Positions 7,926 to 16,171 of a DNA stretch of 64,000 nucleotides are shown piece after piece (the stretch's first letter is position 1; the number at the start of each line of letters is the position of its first letter). Both the position numbers and the translations under genes were made by a program. The notes beneath the pieces are model-generated. The model was given only the letters and a program-made list of their open reading frames with translations, was not told where the DNA came from and searched no databases. This stretch comes from Micavibrio_C sp046294845 (GTDB lineage: Bacteria; Pseudomonadota; Alphaproteobacteria; Micavibrionales; Micavibrionaceae): contig JBKBNU010000001.1 of assembly GCA_046294845.1 (NCBI GenBank), positions 2,332,383 to 2,396,382 of the forward strand, written 5' to 3'.

Positions 7926-8486
7926 TTACGCCGCGTTGGCAATTTTGGGAGCAGATCCCTGCAAGGCCGCTTCGCCTGTCAGCACTGCTGCTGCTGCATT
8001 CACAACAGCCGCAATACGGACAGAGGCCTGTATTTGTTCTCTGCTCAAGCCGCCCTTCAGAAGGATAGGCTCGTGCGCGTTGACGCAGAATTGGCAACCA
8101 TTGACGGCAGATACCGCCAAAGACCACAACTCGAAATCAACCTTATCCACGCCCGGATTGCCGATTACATTCATGCGCAGACGGGCCGGCATGGTACGAT
8201 ACTCGGCATTATCAATCATGCCTGTGAACTTGTAGTACACATTGTTCATCGCCATGATCGCTGCTGCCGCTTTGGCCGCCTGTAATGCCTCGGCGCTCAG
8301 ACGGGATGATGCTTCCACATTCACCGCCTGAATAACCGTTTCATTACCGCAGGCCAGCGCACAGGACAAAAACGTACCCCATTTTTGCTGGTCATTGAGG
8401 ATGTCCTCATTGGCGAGCGTCGAGAGGTTTAGTTTAATATCCTTGGCGTAATCCGGCAGGGAGTCTTTCAAGGTATCGATATTCAT
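7926..8486 (-). CDS. ahpD: Alkylhydroperoxidase AhpD (carboxymuconolactone-decarboxylase fold)
   Basis: A 186-residue AhpD-type protein that reduces the peroxiredoxin AhpC. The active-site block is NGCQFCVNAHEPILLKGG, with the CxxC pair and downstream His of the family. The start at ATG 8486 has an AGGGGG/AGGGG-rich leader and lies 13 bases downstream of ahpC. Starting sixteen residues earlier would run into the ahpC tail. In Mycobacterium the same pair couples AhpC to lipoamide-dependent reduction; the missing flavin reductase AhpF nearby agrees with that wiring. Confidence 0.92.
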   Translation of the reverse strand: MNIDTLKDSLPDYAKDIKLNLSTLANEDILNDQQKWGTFLSCALACGNETVIQAVNVEASSRLSAEALQAAKAAAAIMAMNNVYYKFTGMIDNAEYRTMPARLRMNVIGNPGVDKVDFELWSLAVSAVNGCQFCVNAHEPILLKGGLSREQIQASVRIAAVVNAAAAVLTGEAALQGSAPKIANAA

Positions 8487-8499
8487 ACCCCTATCCCCC

Positions 8500-9069
8500 T
8501 TATGCCGCTTCTTTTTGCAGGTCGATGACATCACCGCCTACAGGACGGTTACAAGGGCAGAGTTCATCTGTTTGCAGAGCATCAAGAATGCGCAAGGCTT
8601 CCTTAGGGTTACGGCCTACGTTCAGGTTATTGACAGAAATGTGCTGAATCACGTTGTGCGGGTCAACGATCACGGTCGCACGCAGGGCCACACCGGCTTC
8701 GTAATCACGAACACCCAAACCATCAACCAATGAACCGTTTGTATCGGCAAACATCCACATATCGAGGTTATGCAGATCCTTGTGTTCACGGCGCCAGCCG
8801 AGCTTGCAGAATTCGTTATCAGTGCTGCCGCCCAGCAAAACGGCATCACGATCCTCCAGATCGCCTTTCAGTTTCGCGTATTCAACGATTTCTGTTGGGC
8901 ATACGAATGTGAAATCCTTGGGCCAGAAGAACAGGACTTTCCATTTACCCGCAAAGCTGTCTTGTGTCAGTGCTTCGAAAGCGGACTCGCCGTTTTCTTC
9001 GTGTTTCATAAATTTGGGTTTAACGCCTGTAATTGTGAATTCAGGCAGTTTGTCGCCAATGCCAAGCAT
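8500..9069 (-). CDS. ahpC: Peroxiredoxin AhpC, mycobacterial type
   Basis: Two-Cys peroxiredoxin of 189 residues that reduces hydrogen and organic peroxides. The peroxidatic site is KDFTFVCPTEIVEYAKLKGD and the C-terminus has DELCPCNRPVGGD, giving two nearby Cys residues like Cys174/Cys176 of Mycobacterium AhpC rather than the single resolving Cys of the E. coli protein. It is the first gene of an ahpC-ahpD operon and diverges from trhO across 176 bases that must hold its promoter. An ATAG...TAT-like element upstream is too weak to call an OxyR site. Confidence 0.95.
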   Translation of the reverse strand: MLGIGDKLPEFTITGVKPKFMKHEENGESAFEALTQDSFAGKWKVLFFWPKDFTFVCPTEIVEYAKLKGDLEDRDAVLLGGSTDNEFCKLGWRREHKDLHNLDMWMFADTNGSLVDGLGVRDYEAGVALRATVIVDPHNVIQHISVNNLNVGRNPKEALRILDALQTDELCPCNRPVGGDVIDLQKEAA

Positions 9070-9245
9070 GGTTTACTCCTTCAAAGATGGGGTGGTAGCG
9101 GAAATTGCGGCCAATATGCACTTTTGCGGTGCAACAATTCAACCCAAAACGACAGCTTAACCCCCAATTATTATTTTCCATATTTTATGCCCTGCTATCG
9201 TGAAATTATTGCATCCTGAGGACGGGCGCGCTACAACCCCTTCCT

Positions 9246-10016
9246 ATGTGGACCGTTTGCGCTTTATATCGTTTTGTAAGTATCCCCCAAGCCGAGGCTA
9301 TCCGTCCGGCGGTGAAGAAGCTTTGTCAGGAGCAAGAGATTTGCGGCACGATCCTGCTGGCTCCCGAGGGCATTAACGGTACCATTGCCGCCCCGACAGA
9401 AGAAGCCATGGCAAAAGTGATGGCGTTTCTGGATGAAAAATTCGGCGTCAATCAGGGCGAAGTCAAATATTCAACCGCAGCAGAAAAACCGTTCGAGCGT
9501 TTAAAGGTACGTTTGAAGAACGAGATTGTAACCTTGAGAGCGCCGGAAGCCGATCCCACCAAACAAGTGGGTACTTACGTCAGCGCCGAAGAATGGAATG
9601 AGTTGATCAGTGATCCCGAAGTGATCCTGATCGATACCCGCAACCATTTCGAAGTGAAAATGGGCCAGTTCGAAGGCGCCGTTGATCCCCTGACCACCAC
9701 CTTCAGCGAGTTCCCGAAATTCGTGCAGGAGCATCTGGATCCTGCCAAGCACAAAAAAGTTGCCATGTATTGCACAGGAGGCATCCGCTGCGAGAAAGCC
9801 TCCTCCTATATGATGGCACATGGTTTTGAGAAAGTTTACCACCTGAAGGGCGGTATCCTGAAATATCTCGAAAACATTCCGGAAGATCAAAGCAAGTGGG
9901 AAGGTTCCTGCTTTGTTTTTGACGAACGCGTAGCCTTGGGCCACGGCCTGAAAGAAACCGGTCACGACCCCGTCACATCCGAGGCCCGCACCCGTTCCGG
10001 CCGCACGAACTGGTAA
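9246..10016 (+). CDS. trhO: tRNA uridine(34) hydroxylase, rhodanese family
   Basis: Enzyme that hydroxylates U34 of tRNAs in an O2-dependent route to 5-methoxy/carboxymethoxyuridine. The N-terminus has the YceA block GTILLAPEGINGTIAAP, and the rhodanese domain has IDTRNHFEVKMGQFEGAV and the active loop MYCTGGIRCEKASSYM with its Cys near residue 178. CFVFDERVALGHGL follows, as in the family. The 256-residue length is the shorter alphaproteobacterial form, lacking the extended E. coli C-terminus. No strong Shine-Dalgarno sequence precedes ATG 9246. Confidence 0.93.
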   Translation: MWTVCALYRFVSIPQAEAIRPAVKKLCQEQEICGTILLAPEGINGTIAAPTEEAMAKVMAFLDEKFGVNQGEVKYSTAAEKPFERLKVRLKNEIVTLRAPEADPTKQVGTYVSAEEWNELISDPEVILIDTRNHFEVKMGQFEGAVDPLTTTFSEFPKFVQEHLDPAKHKKVAMYCTGGIRCEKASSYMMAHGFEKVYHLKGGILKYLENIPEDQSKWEGSCFVFDERVALGHGLKETGHDPVTSEARTRSGRTNW

Positions 10017-10068
10017 CAATTCCTTTTTTTATTGACGTTCTGATCCTTACGGCCTTAGGGTTTTGTCT

Positions 10069-11175
10069 ATGGACATTCCTACGCCAGCCGAGATCTTCAA
10101 ACAGGTCTCTTTTGATAACCGGCCTTCATCCGGTGCTTGCCGCGTTGTCTCCTGTACGCGAAATCCGTTTGACATTTCACCGGTTCTTGAGGCCCTTGAT
10201 AAACGACTGGACAAACAACCTCCGGCACGGCCTTTGGTCATCCTTATGGGAGAAGAACATATTATCCCCGCCCACAAAGTTTTACGGCAGGCCGTCATCC
10301 AGCATTTATGCTCCCGAAGCAAAGTTGCTTATGGCATGGAACGCAGCCACAATTTATTGGACACGCTTATCAGCAAGAACTTTGGTTTGAACAATCCATT
10401 TTCCGGCTTAGGATATTTGAAAGATCGTGATCCGGAAGGCCACTATCTGATTGAGGCCTTTATCGGAGCCGCAGTACCGGTGCACTCACCCGTGACAGCG
10501 CTAAACCTCATGACTGCCTGCCGAGATATGGGCATATCAGTAAGAGCCAATGATGCCGCAAAAATTAAAAAGGACGGCCATTTTTATCTGGATGCACAAG
10601 ACCCCCCAACAGCCCGGTACCTTGAATTACTGCAAGCGGATCATCCCGATGATATATCGGTTCATGACCAACAAGGCATAGCCTTGCGTAATTACATGAT
10701 TGTTGAAAATGCCCTTGCCCATATGCAGGAAAGCGGCGCGCACGTATACGTGCAGGATTGTGGCATGGGACATATGCTCGGGTACAAAAATAATCGTACA
10801 CAGGCACAATGGCTTTATCAGGATAGTTTAAGCGCTCTTTTTAAAGCACATGATATAGATGTTCTGCCTATTTTTCCTTCTCTCATGACATTCCAGCCCG
10901 AAAACCTGTGCGATGAGGGTCTGCATTCTCTTGATGAAGGAGCTATAATCGTCACAGATATGAACGAACAAAGGCTTTTCTCCTTTATGCCTTCGCCTGA
11001 TCTGGAAGATACCGTTCTGCAAAAAATGGCGCAGTGCAACACTGCCGCCATCAAAATTCATTTAAGCAATCAAAATGTTCACAGCGGCCAGTTAAAAGAA
11101 AAGGCTGCCCCCATCCTGCAGAAATGGATAGACCAGCTAGGCTCTTCCCCCTCTCCTGCTTCGTTCAAACCCTAA
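10069..11175 (+). CDS. Putative TIKI/ChaN/erythromycin-esterase-like hydrolase
   Basis: A 368-residue protein not recognised by name. It shows the motif order of the EreA/ChaN/TIKI superfamily: GEEHIIPAHK near the start, YGMERSHN, then RNYMIVENALAHM and DCGMGHMLG, where the two G-x-x-H-like motifs and the Glu could bind a metal or form an active site. There is no signal peptide or membrane segment. ATG 10069 has TAGGG eight bases upstream; a TTG two codons earlier is also open. It stands alone 52 bases after trhO and converges with the ECF operon. The superfamily call is an inference from short motifs. Confidence 0.5.
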   Translation: MDIPTPAEIFKQVSFDNRPSSGACRVVSCTRNPFDISPVLEALDKRLDKQPPARPLVILMGEEHIIPAHKVLRQAVIQHLCSRSKVAYGMERSHNLLDTLISKNFGLNNPFSGLGYLKDRDPEGHYLIEAFIGAAVPVHSPVTALNLMTACRDMGISVRANDAAKIKKDGHFYLDAQDPPTARYLELLQADHPDDISVHDQQGIALRNYMIVENALAHMQESGAHVYVQDCGMGHMLGYKNNRTQAQWLYQDSLSALFKAHDIDVLPIFPSLMTFQPENLCDEGLHSLDEGAIIVTDMNEQRLFSFMPSPDLEDTVLQKMAQCNTAAIKIHLSNQNVHSGQLKEKAAPILQKWIDQLGSSPSPASFKP

Positions 11176-11181
11176 GACCAC

Positions 11182-11670
11182 TTATTCCTTTGGTGGGGGC
11201 GGCGGCGCCAGATCTTTCACTTTCTTTTCGCCTGCATCTTTTCCGGACATACCTTTACGCCCATGATGAAAAGGCACAAGCCGCAAATGTTTAGCCAATT
11301 CCTTGCGGTCCTCCGGTGATAGATCCTTGGCAATCTTAGCGGCTGTCTGCGCACGAGCAGCAAAAAGAGCCGTCTGCGCCTCATCCATTTTCAAGGAAGC
11401 AGCTAGAAAATCCTCTTCGTTGAATTCTGCAGCCGACAAAGTTCCAAGCATATGACTGCGCGCTTCCTTCATCGCTTTATGAAGGTCTTCGTGATCCTTG
11501 CGCGCACGGATCATTTCTGCAGCAATTTTATGATTTAAAAGCGGGCGGCCATTTTCACCTTTAAAAGGACTATCCGAAATCCTTTTATAAATGCCGCCGG
11601 CCAATACACCCAATAAAAGCACATTCAGCATAATCGATATTGTAAAGACAAGCTTCATCTTGCGACTCAT
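11182..11670 (-). CDS. CnrX-like periplasmic metal-sensor protein (Metal_resist family)
   Basis: About 162 residues: a short cytoplasmic N-terminus (MSRKMK), one membrane anchor (LVFTISIMLNVLLLGVLAGG) and a helical periplasmic domain with AAEMIRARKDHEDLHKAMKE and LSPEDRKELAKHLRL. This is the architecture of the CnrX/NccX/Spy-like periplasmic sensors that pair with ECF sigma factors. A His-rich tail (PFHHGRKG) and a Pro-rich end follow. The ATG at 11670 overlaps the stop of the anti-sigma gene (ATGA) with AGGAGG upstream. Last gene of the ECF operon. Metal binding is inferred, not shown. Confidence 0.72.
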   Translation of the reverse strand: MSRKMKLVFTISIMLNVLLLGVLAGGIYKRISDSPFKGENGRPLLNHKIAAEMIRARKDHEDLHKAMKEARSHMLGTLSAAEFNEEDFLAASLKMDEAQTALFAARAQTAAKIAKDLSPEDRKELAKHLRLVPFHHGRKGMSGKDAGEKKVKDLAPPPPPKE

Positions 11671-11975
11671 AACCAATCCTCCTCGACCATGATCAGGTTG
11701 AGCGTACTATCGCTATCCACACTGGTATCCGTATTTGAAACAGGTGTTACCACCCATCCGCCACAAACCCCGATAACCAGACAAAAACCCATGGCCAATA
11801 CGGGACGGGGCACCAAAAGCAACGATAACAAATCCCCCCATGTGAGAGTATTATAAATACTTGGCTTTTGTGCCGTATGCATAGCCCGCTGTACAATCCT
11901 GCCCGCCAGATCGTGGGGCGGTTCCGGTGCGTTCCATATCCGCCACAAGGCATCAAAATCATTATGATTGTTCAT
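11667..11975 (-). CDS. Small one-TM protein, candidate anti-sigma factor
   Basis: A 102-residue protein: a cytoplasmic N-terminus with FDALWRIWNAPEPPHDLAGR and IVQRAMHTAQ, one membrane segment (VLAMGFCLVIGVCGGWVV) and a short acidic periplasmic tail. Size, topology and position directly after an ECF sigma gene fit an anti-sigma factor. The ATG at 11975 has a strong AAGGAGG box and lies 14 bases inside the sigma gene, so expression is coupled, as is usual for sigma/anti-sigma pairs. No zinc-binding HxxxCxxC motif is present, so it is not a ZAS-type anti-sigma. Confidence 0.65.
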   Translation of the reverse strand: MNNHNDFDALWRIWNAPEPPHDLAGRIVQRAMHTAQKPSIYNTLTWGDLLSLLLVPRPVLAMGFCLVIGVCGGWVVTPVSNTDTSVDSDSTLNLIMVEEDWL

Positions 11976-12543
11976 GGCGCACCTCCTTGGCTTTTGCCAA
12001 AAGCCCAAATTTGTTCATGTGATTGCGAATGCCTGCCTTGGCACGCATCAAAAGCGACTCACAAGCTTTTTCCCCTATCCCCATAACCTTTGCCGCTTCT
12101 ACGACGCTCAAACCTTCATATACGCGCAAGGTCAATGCCAATCTCTGACGCTCTGGCAAATGGCGGATTGCCTGTTCCAGATGCACCTGCCGCTGCTTTT
12201 CATCATAAAGCTCATCTGCCTGTTGATTTTGATCCTGCATATATTCCAGTATCGACGGATCAACCCATTTTTTCCGGCCCCTTAAACGATCTAAGGCCAT
12301 ATTACTAACCACGCGGTAGAACCATGTTGTAAATTTATAACCCTTATCAATCTGAAACAGATCAGGCTGCGTCCACAACTTGATAAAAGCCTCCTGCACC
12401 ACATCATCGGCCTCGGCCTCATTCATCAATAACCGCCAGGCCAGAGCATAAAACTTATCACTATGACGATGGACGAGAACAGAGAAGGCCTGATGGCTGC
12501 CTTCCTGAATGCGGGCCATCAGGCCTTCATCTGTTTCATCCAT
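11962..12543 (-). CDS. ECF-type RNA polymerase sigma factor
   Basis: A 193-residue sigma-70 family protein with only regions 2 and 4. Region 2 is VLVHRHSDKFYALAWRLL and DDVVQEAFIKLW, then KFTTWFYRVVSNMALDRLRG; region 4 is IRHLPERQRLALTLRVYEGL followed by SVVEAAKVMGIGEKACESLL, the helix-turn-helix that reads the -35 element. It lies 40 bases behind the EF-hand gene and overlaps the candidate anti-sigma gene. The CnrX-like last gene suggests control by a periplasmic signal, possibly metal. ATG 12543 has AGGA upstream. Confidence 0.93.
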   Translation of the reverse strand: MDETDEGLMARIQEGSHQAFSVLVHRHSDKFYALAWRLLMNEAEADDVVQEAFIKLWTQPDLFQIDKGYKFTTWFYRVVSNMALDRLRGRKKWVDPSILEYMQDQNQQADELYDEKQRQVHLEQAIRHLPERQRLALTLRVYEGLSVVEAAKVMGIGEKACESLLMRAKAGIRNHMNKFGLLAKAKEVRHEQS

Positions 12544-12582
12544 TTATTTATTCCTGACCAGCTATAGCCGGTCCAATTTAGC

Positions 12583-13128
12583 TTATTCAGCGGGCGGCGC
12601 TACATCACCACCTTGGGGCTGCATTTGGCGACGTTCTTCGTGCTTTTTCCTTCTTTCTGCACGACGCTCTTCATGCATAGCCTTCATCTCCTCTCTTGAG
12701 ACTTTGCCATCACTGTTGGCATCCGATGCAGTATGACGTTCTTTGCTTTTACCAACGAATTCGTCACGGGAAATTTTTCCATCCTGATCGGAATCAATAC
12801 CTTTCATCTTCTCGGCATGATGTTCTTGCATGCGCTCTTTCATACTTTCCATTTTGGCTTCAGCTTTTTGCTGATGAAAAGCCTTCATTTCTTCATCGGA
12901 CAGGTAGCCATCCTTATCGGCATCCATTTCATTGAATTTCTCGGCTGCAAAAGCCTCTGATTCAGCCGCGCTGACTGCACCGTCATGATCAGCATCAACC
13001 TTATCCATCATTTTCCCCTTGGGTGCCGGAGCCTCTGTGCTTGCTGGCACATCTGCATCCTGCGCATAGGCAGCCATACTGGCTCCCAACATCAAGACAG
13101 CCGCTAACGGCAACATAAATCTGGTCAT
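12583..13128 (-). CDS. Secreted EF-hand protein with four Ca-binding loops
   Basis: A 181-residue protein with a signal peptide (cleavage after AYAQ-like sequence near residue 23) and four EF-hand loops: DADHDGAVSAAE, DADKDGYLSDEE, DSDQDGKISRDE and DANSDGKVSREE, each with Asp/Asn at positions 1, 3 and 5 and Glu at 12. A charged segment rich in Lys, Glu, Met and His separates loops 2 and 3 and the C-terminus is basic and Gln-rich. It is the first gene before the ECF sigma factor, so periplasmic calcium or another divalent ion may be linked to that signalling operon. A hairpin lies in its leader at 13155-13172. Confidence 0.85.
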   Translation of the reverse strand: MTRFMLPLAAVLMLGASMAAYAQDADVPASTEAPAPKGKMMDKVDADHDGAVSAAESEAFAAEKFNEMDADKDGYLSDEEMKAFHQQKAEAKMESMKERMQEHHAEKMKGIDSDQDGKISRDEFVGKSKERHTASDANSDGKVSREEMKAMHEERRAERRKKHEERRQMQPQGGDVAPPAE

Positions 13129-13154
13129 TATCTTCTTCCTTTCGAAGTGTTCTA

Positions 13155-13172
13155 GGCAACATACAGGTTGCC
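13155..13172 (-). promoter_or_regulatory. Inverted repeat in the leader of the EF-hand/sigma operon
   Basis: GGCAAC (13155-13160) and GTTGCC (13167-13172) form a perfect six-base dyad with a six-base spacer, 27 bases upstream of the EF-hand start. It could be an operator or a leader hairpin. Symmetry and position are the only evidence. Confidence 0.4.
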
Positions 13173-13274
13173 ATTATTGACCTTCTTGATACGTCCTGAA
13201 AGGGGGAAATCCTGCGCTGCTATAGTAAAAATTTATTCTGACGCAACTTAAAAGAAGAACTTATTTGTTAAATA

Positions 13275-14231
13275 TCAAATACTTGCCAGATCAAAGACAA
13301 TCCGGTGACCTTGACTGCCAGCCGGCGGAATAGCCTGAGACCACAGAATTTTGGCCTGATCCTTTAACTGGAACACGATACGTGTTCCGCCCTGCCCGTC
13401 GGGGGTGGTCGCCATAGATTCGACCAGAGGGCTATCCTGCACATTCCGGGTGACAGGCCCCGCATTCCAGACTGTGTCTGGAATTTCGAGCACAAGAATC
13501 TTTTCATTATTATCGATCTCGTAACTAAAGGTACGAGAGTCGGTGATATCGATCACCAATCTGGATTTACCATTATTCTGCTCACCAAACCTTACATTCT
13601 TGATCGCCGGAACATTGAAAGCCGGCGGTGTATAGCCGGCATTTTGTGATGCGGCAGCATTGGATTGCACCTGCGGAACGGCAGGTGCCAACGGTGCCAT
13701 AGCCATGGACTGATCCTCCATTATTTCGGGATCAAGAGAGTCTCCAGCAACGCGTGAAGGTTGGTTCATTTCATGACCATAGCCTGCCTCTGCTCCGGCC
13801 AAGTGCGCCCCCGCAGCAGGATGTAGTCCGTTCAGATTTCCTGCAACACCGGGCGCGCCTGATTTAACAGCCTCCATCGCTGCTGCTTCATCAGCAATAC
13901 CGGTCAATTTTGTCAGCGCGGGCATTAGCATAGCCATGTCATTACGCAGGGAAGAAACCTCGTCTTCCAACTGGCTGATACGCTTTTTGGCGGCGTGCAA
14001 TTCAGCAATCTCAGTCTGCGTCGGGACAGGCCGCGGCGTGCGATCAGGCTCGAGCCATGTACCTTCTGCCGTCTGCATGACACGGGTTTGTGGCGGTGGT
14101 AAAACCGGATTTTGATAGTTCTGCCAATCAGAATAGCGGGAACCAGAAACGTCCTCTGCCATCCAGCCACAACCGGACAAGGTCAAAAAGGCGACAGTCG
14201 CCATAGATATAACCTTAAGATTTTTAACCAT
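13275..14231 (-). CDS. AMIN-domain lipoprotein
   Basis: A 318-residue lipoprotein (lipobox LSGC). After a Pro-rich region comes a short coiled coil (EIAELHAAKKRISQLEDEV), an Ala/Gly/Pro-rich linker, and a C-terminal AMIN domain of about 110 residues beginning IKNVRFGEQNNGKSRLVIDI. AMIN domains bind peptidoglycan and are found in amidases and secretins; here no enzyme domain is attached. The same kind of domain closes the large fimbrial usher at 42094. It is a single gene diverging from the membrane protein at 14426. A role as an envelope anchor is inferred. Confidence 0.78.
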   Translation of the reverse strand: MVKNLKVISMATVAFLTLSGCGWMAEDVSGSRYSDWQNYQNPVLPPPQTRVMQTAEGTWLEPDRTPRPVPTQTEIAELHAAKKRISQLEDEVSSLRNDMAMLMPALTKLTGIADEAAAMEAVKSGAPGVAGNLNGLHPAAGAHLAGAEAGYGHEMNQPSRVAGDSLDPEIMEDQSMAMAPLAPAVPQVQSNAAASQNAGYTPPAFNVPAIKNVRFGEQNNGKSRLVIDITDSRTFSYEIDNNEKILVLEIPDTVWNAGPVTRNVQDSPLVESMATTPDGQGGTRIVFQLKDQAKILWSQAIPPAGSQGHRIVFDLASI

Positions 14232-14425
14232 TACAGCAGGGGTGTTTCCATCAATTTTTTCATATCTTTCAAAAGGCTAGGTGAAAATATCCGCAGCCGT
14301 CAATCAAATCAGCCCTACAAAACTTGCTTTATCCACACCGCTTATGGTGTTCTGTTAAGTAAGATGAATGATTTTTCAGGTTAAACTGAAAAAATATAAG
14401 AAAATCAAAAGGCATGAGGCGGCGT

Positions 14426-15007
14426 ATGTTTCCTAAAGGCGAAGTCAAAAGAAGTCTGCTCGGTACCCTGGAGTTTGCCCTTCTGATGTGGCAAGGACGT
14501 TCACGGTTTGGAACATCCCAAGAAGAAGCTATCCGCTCGTTTATTGTCCCTATTTTATTTTCTGTCCCTCTTCTGTTTGTAGTGCTGGCTTATCCAACAT
14601 CCGAAGCTTCGGAGATGTCGCGAAACAGCATAGCCTTAATGTATGCCCTGCGGATTGCCGTAGTGACGGGTATCTTCTTGGCTGCTGTCTGGTGGATCGT
14701 AAACCAGATCGACCGTCAGGAATATTTCATGCAGTTTGTAACGGCCAATAACTGGCTCAGCGTCCCTGCGACAATTATCATTGTTCCCTGTCTCTGGCTG
14801 GTTTTTAACGGCACCCATACATGGGAAGAAGTATATCCTTTCATGTGCGTCCTGATGATTTACTCTTATTTATTCACGGCTTTCATGGCCTCGGCGATCT
14901 TGCGCATCCCGCTGGAGCTGGCAGGCTTTATCACTTTCATCAGCTATGCGATTAACACTCACGCCGGTGATTTTATGGTCTGGGTAGGACAAAACTTGTT
15001 GTCTTAA
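14426..15007 (+). CDS. Multi-pass membrane protein of unknown function
   Basis: About 193 residues with five likely membrane helices, among them SFIVPILFSVPLLFVVLAYP, ALRIAVVTGIFLAAVWWIV, WLSVPATIIIVPCLWLVF and EVYPFMCVLMIYSYLFTAFM. No family was recognised; the layout resembles Yip1-type membrane proteins only loosely. ATG 14426 has GAGG six bases upstream; an in-frame ATG at 14414 is the alternative. It is monocistronic, with a strong terminator that lies inside the end of the convergent glycosyltransferase gene. Confidence 0.75.
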   Translation: MFPKGEVKRSLLGTLEFALLMWQGRSRFGTSQEEAIRSFIVPILFSVPLLFVVLAYPTSEASEMSRNSIALMYALRIAVVTGIFLAAVWWIVNQIDRQEYFMQFVTANNWLSVPATIIIVPCLWLVFNGTHTWEEVYPFMCVLMIYSYLFTAFMASAILRIPLELAGFITFISYAINTHAGDFMVWVGQNLLS

Positions 15008-15028
15008 GAAACTGAAGCCTTGGCTGGT

Positions 15029-16171
15029 TTAATGCTTAAGAAAGCCCGCATATAAAAGGCGGGCTTTTTCCATGACAGCCGCCGCGGACAAATCGCCCTC
15101 AACCATAGCACGGCTTTCCTGACCCATACGTCGGCAAATATCTCTATCTTGCTCTATTTTTAGAATAGCTGCGGCCAAGGCTTTTGCATCATATGCGGGA
15201 ACCAATGCACCATTCACAGCATCCCGAACCATTTCACGGCAGCCAGGAACGTCTGTTGCGATGATCGCACGACCACAAGCAGCCGCTTCCAATAATGATT
15301 TGGGGATACCCTCACCGCCATAGGAAGGCTGGAGCGCTATATGAGTCTGCGGCCATATTTCATCCATCCTGCAATGTCCTTTGTGTATGACATTTGGATT
15401 TTCAAGACACCATTGATCGATCTCGCTCTGGGTCCAGGAACCGGGATTGCCCGGATCAGGCTGCCCGCACAACCAAAGCTTAATATGCGGAGCTTCCTGC
15501 TTCAGGATATCAAAAGCCTCCTTTAATGTCGGCAATCCTTTAATCCCAATCATGCGGCCTGCGAATACACAGATGAAATCACCTCTCTCAGGCAACGGAT
15601 CAACACGGTACTGATCAATATCCACGCCCGAACCACGGATCAGAGCTGTCTTGGATTTTCCTGTCCGTAACGCCCCCAATTTTTCAAGGAGGATCCTGTC
15701 ATCATCATTTTGGAACAATGTGATGTTTGCAGGACGCTGCAAAAGCATCCTGAACATTAATACCAGCACTGTCCGGATAGACCGCGCCTTCATCGTATCC
15801 GATGTAAAAACATACCCAAGACCAGCGAAAGCATTCACAATATGCGGTACAGGTGTCATACAGGCGGCTAATGATCCGAACAGGATAGGCTTCATAGCTA
15901 TATGATGGATAACCTGAGGCTTTTCCAAGGCATAGAGTTTCCGCAACCGCAAGATCTGTCCGAATGCCTGCACAGGGTTCAGGCTACGGCGGGCAAAATC
16001 GAAGGGGATAACACGAACACCTGCCTGTTCAATAGCCGCGCGCGCCTGTCCGGCATTGGTAATAACGGCAACATCATAACCGGCGGCCTGCGCACCGCGC
16101 ACAGTTGGCAAGCGATGGGAAAGAAAATACCAATCTTCTGTAACAACGAATATCAGCTTGGGCTTGTTCAT
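15029..16171 (-). CDS. Family 4 glycosyltransferase
   Basis: A 380-residue GT-B glycosyltransferase. The N-terminal domain starts LIFVVTEDWYFLSHRLPTVR and the C-terminal domain has GDFICVFAGRMIGIKGLPTL and LQPSYGGEGIPKSLLEAAAC, the GT4 donor-binding motif with Glu-x7-Glu. The N-terminal EDWYFLSHR block is common in lipid-linked-sugar enzymes of capsule and O-antigen clusters. Its start overlaps the stop of the WecA-like gene (ATGA), so it probably adds the next sugar to the undecaprenyl-linked primer. Donor and acceptor are not determined by sequence. Confidence 0.9.
   Translation of the reverse strand: MNKPKLIFVVTEDWYFLSHRLPTVRGAQAAGYDVAVITNAGQARAAIEQAGVRVIPFDFARRSLNPVQAFGQILRLRKLYALEKPQVIHHIAMKPILFGSLAACMTPVPHIVNAFAGLGYVFTSDTMKARSIRTVLVLMFRMLLQRPANITLFQNDDDRILLEKLGALRTGKSKTALIRGSGVDIDQYRVDPLPERGDFICVFAGRMIGIKGLPTLKEAFDILKQEAPHIKLWLCGQPDPGNPGSWTQSEIDQWCLENPNVIHKGHCRMDEIWPQTHIALQPSYGGEGIPKSLLEAAACGRAIIATDVPGCREMVRDAVNGALVPAYDAKALAAAILKIEQDRDICRRMGQESRAMVEGDLSAAAVMEKARLLYAGFLKH
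15041..15069 (+). terminator. Terminator embedded in the 3' end of the convergent gene
   Basis: AAAGCCCGC (15041-15049) pairs with GCGGGCTTT (15059-15067), followed by further T. It ends the plus-strand membrane-protein transcript, yet lies inside the last codons of the minus-strand glycosyltransferase gene (stop at 15029). Confidence 0.8.

Noticed and set aside
9085..9245. OxyR-binding site upstream of ahpC
   Set aside because: Only one half-site-like ATAG element is present; spacing does not match a full tetramer site.
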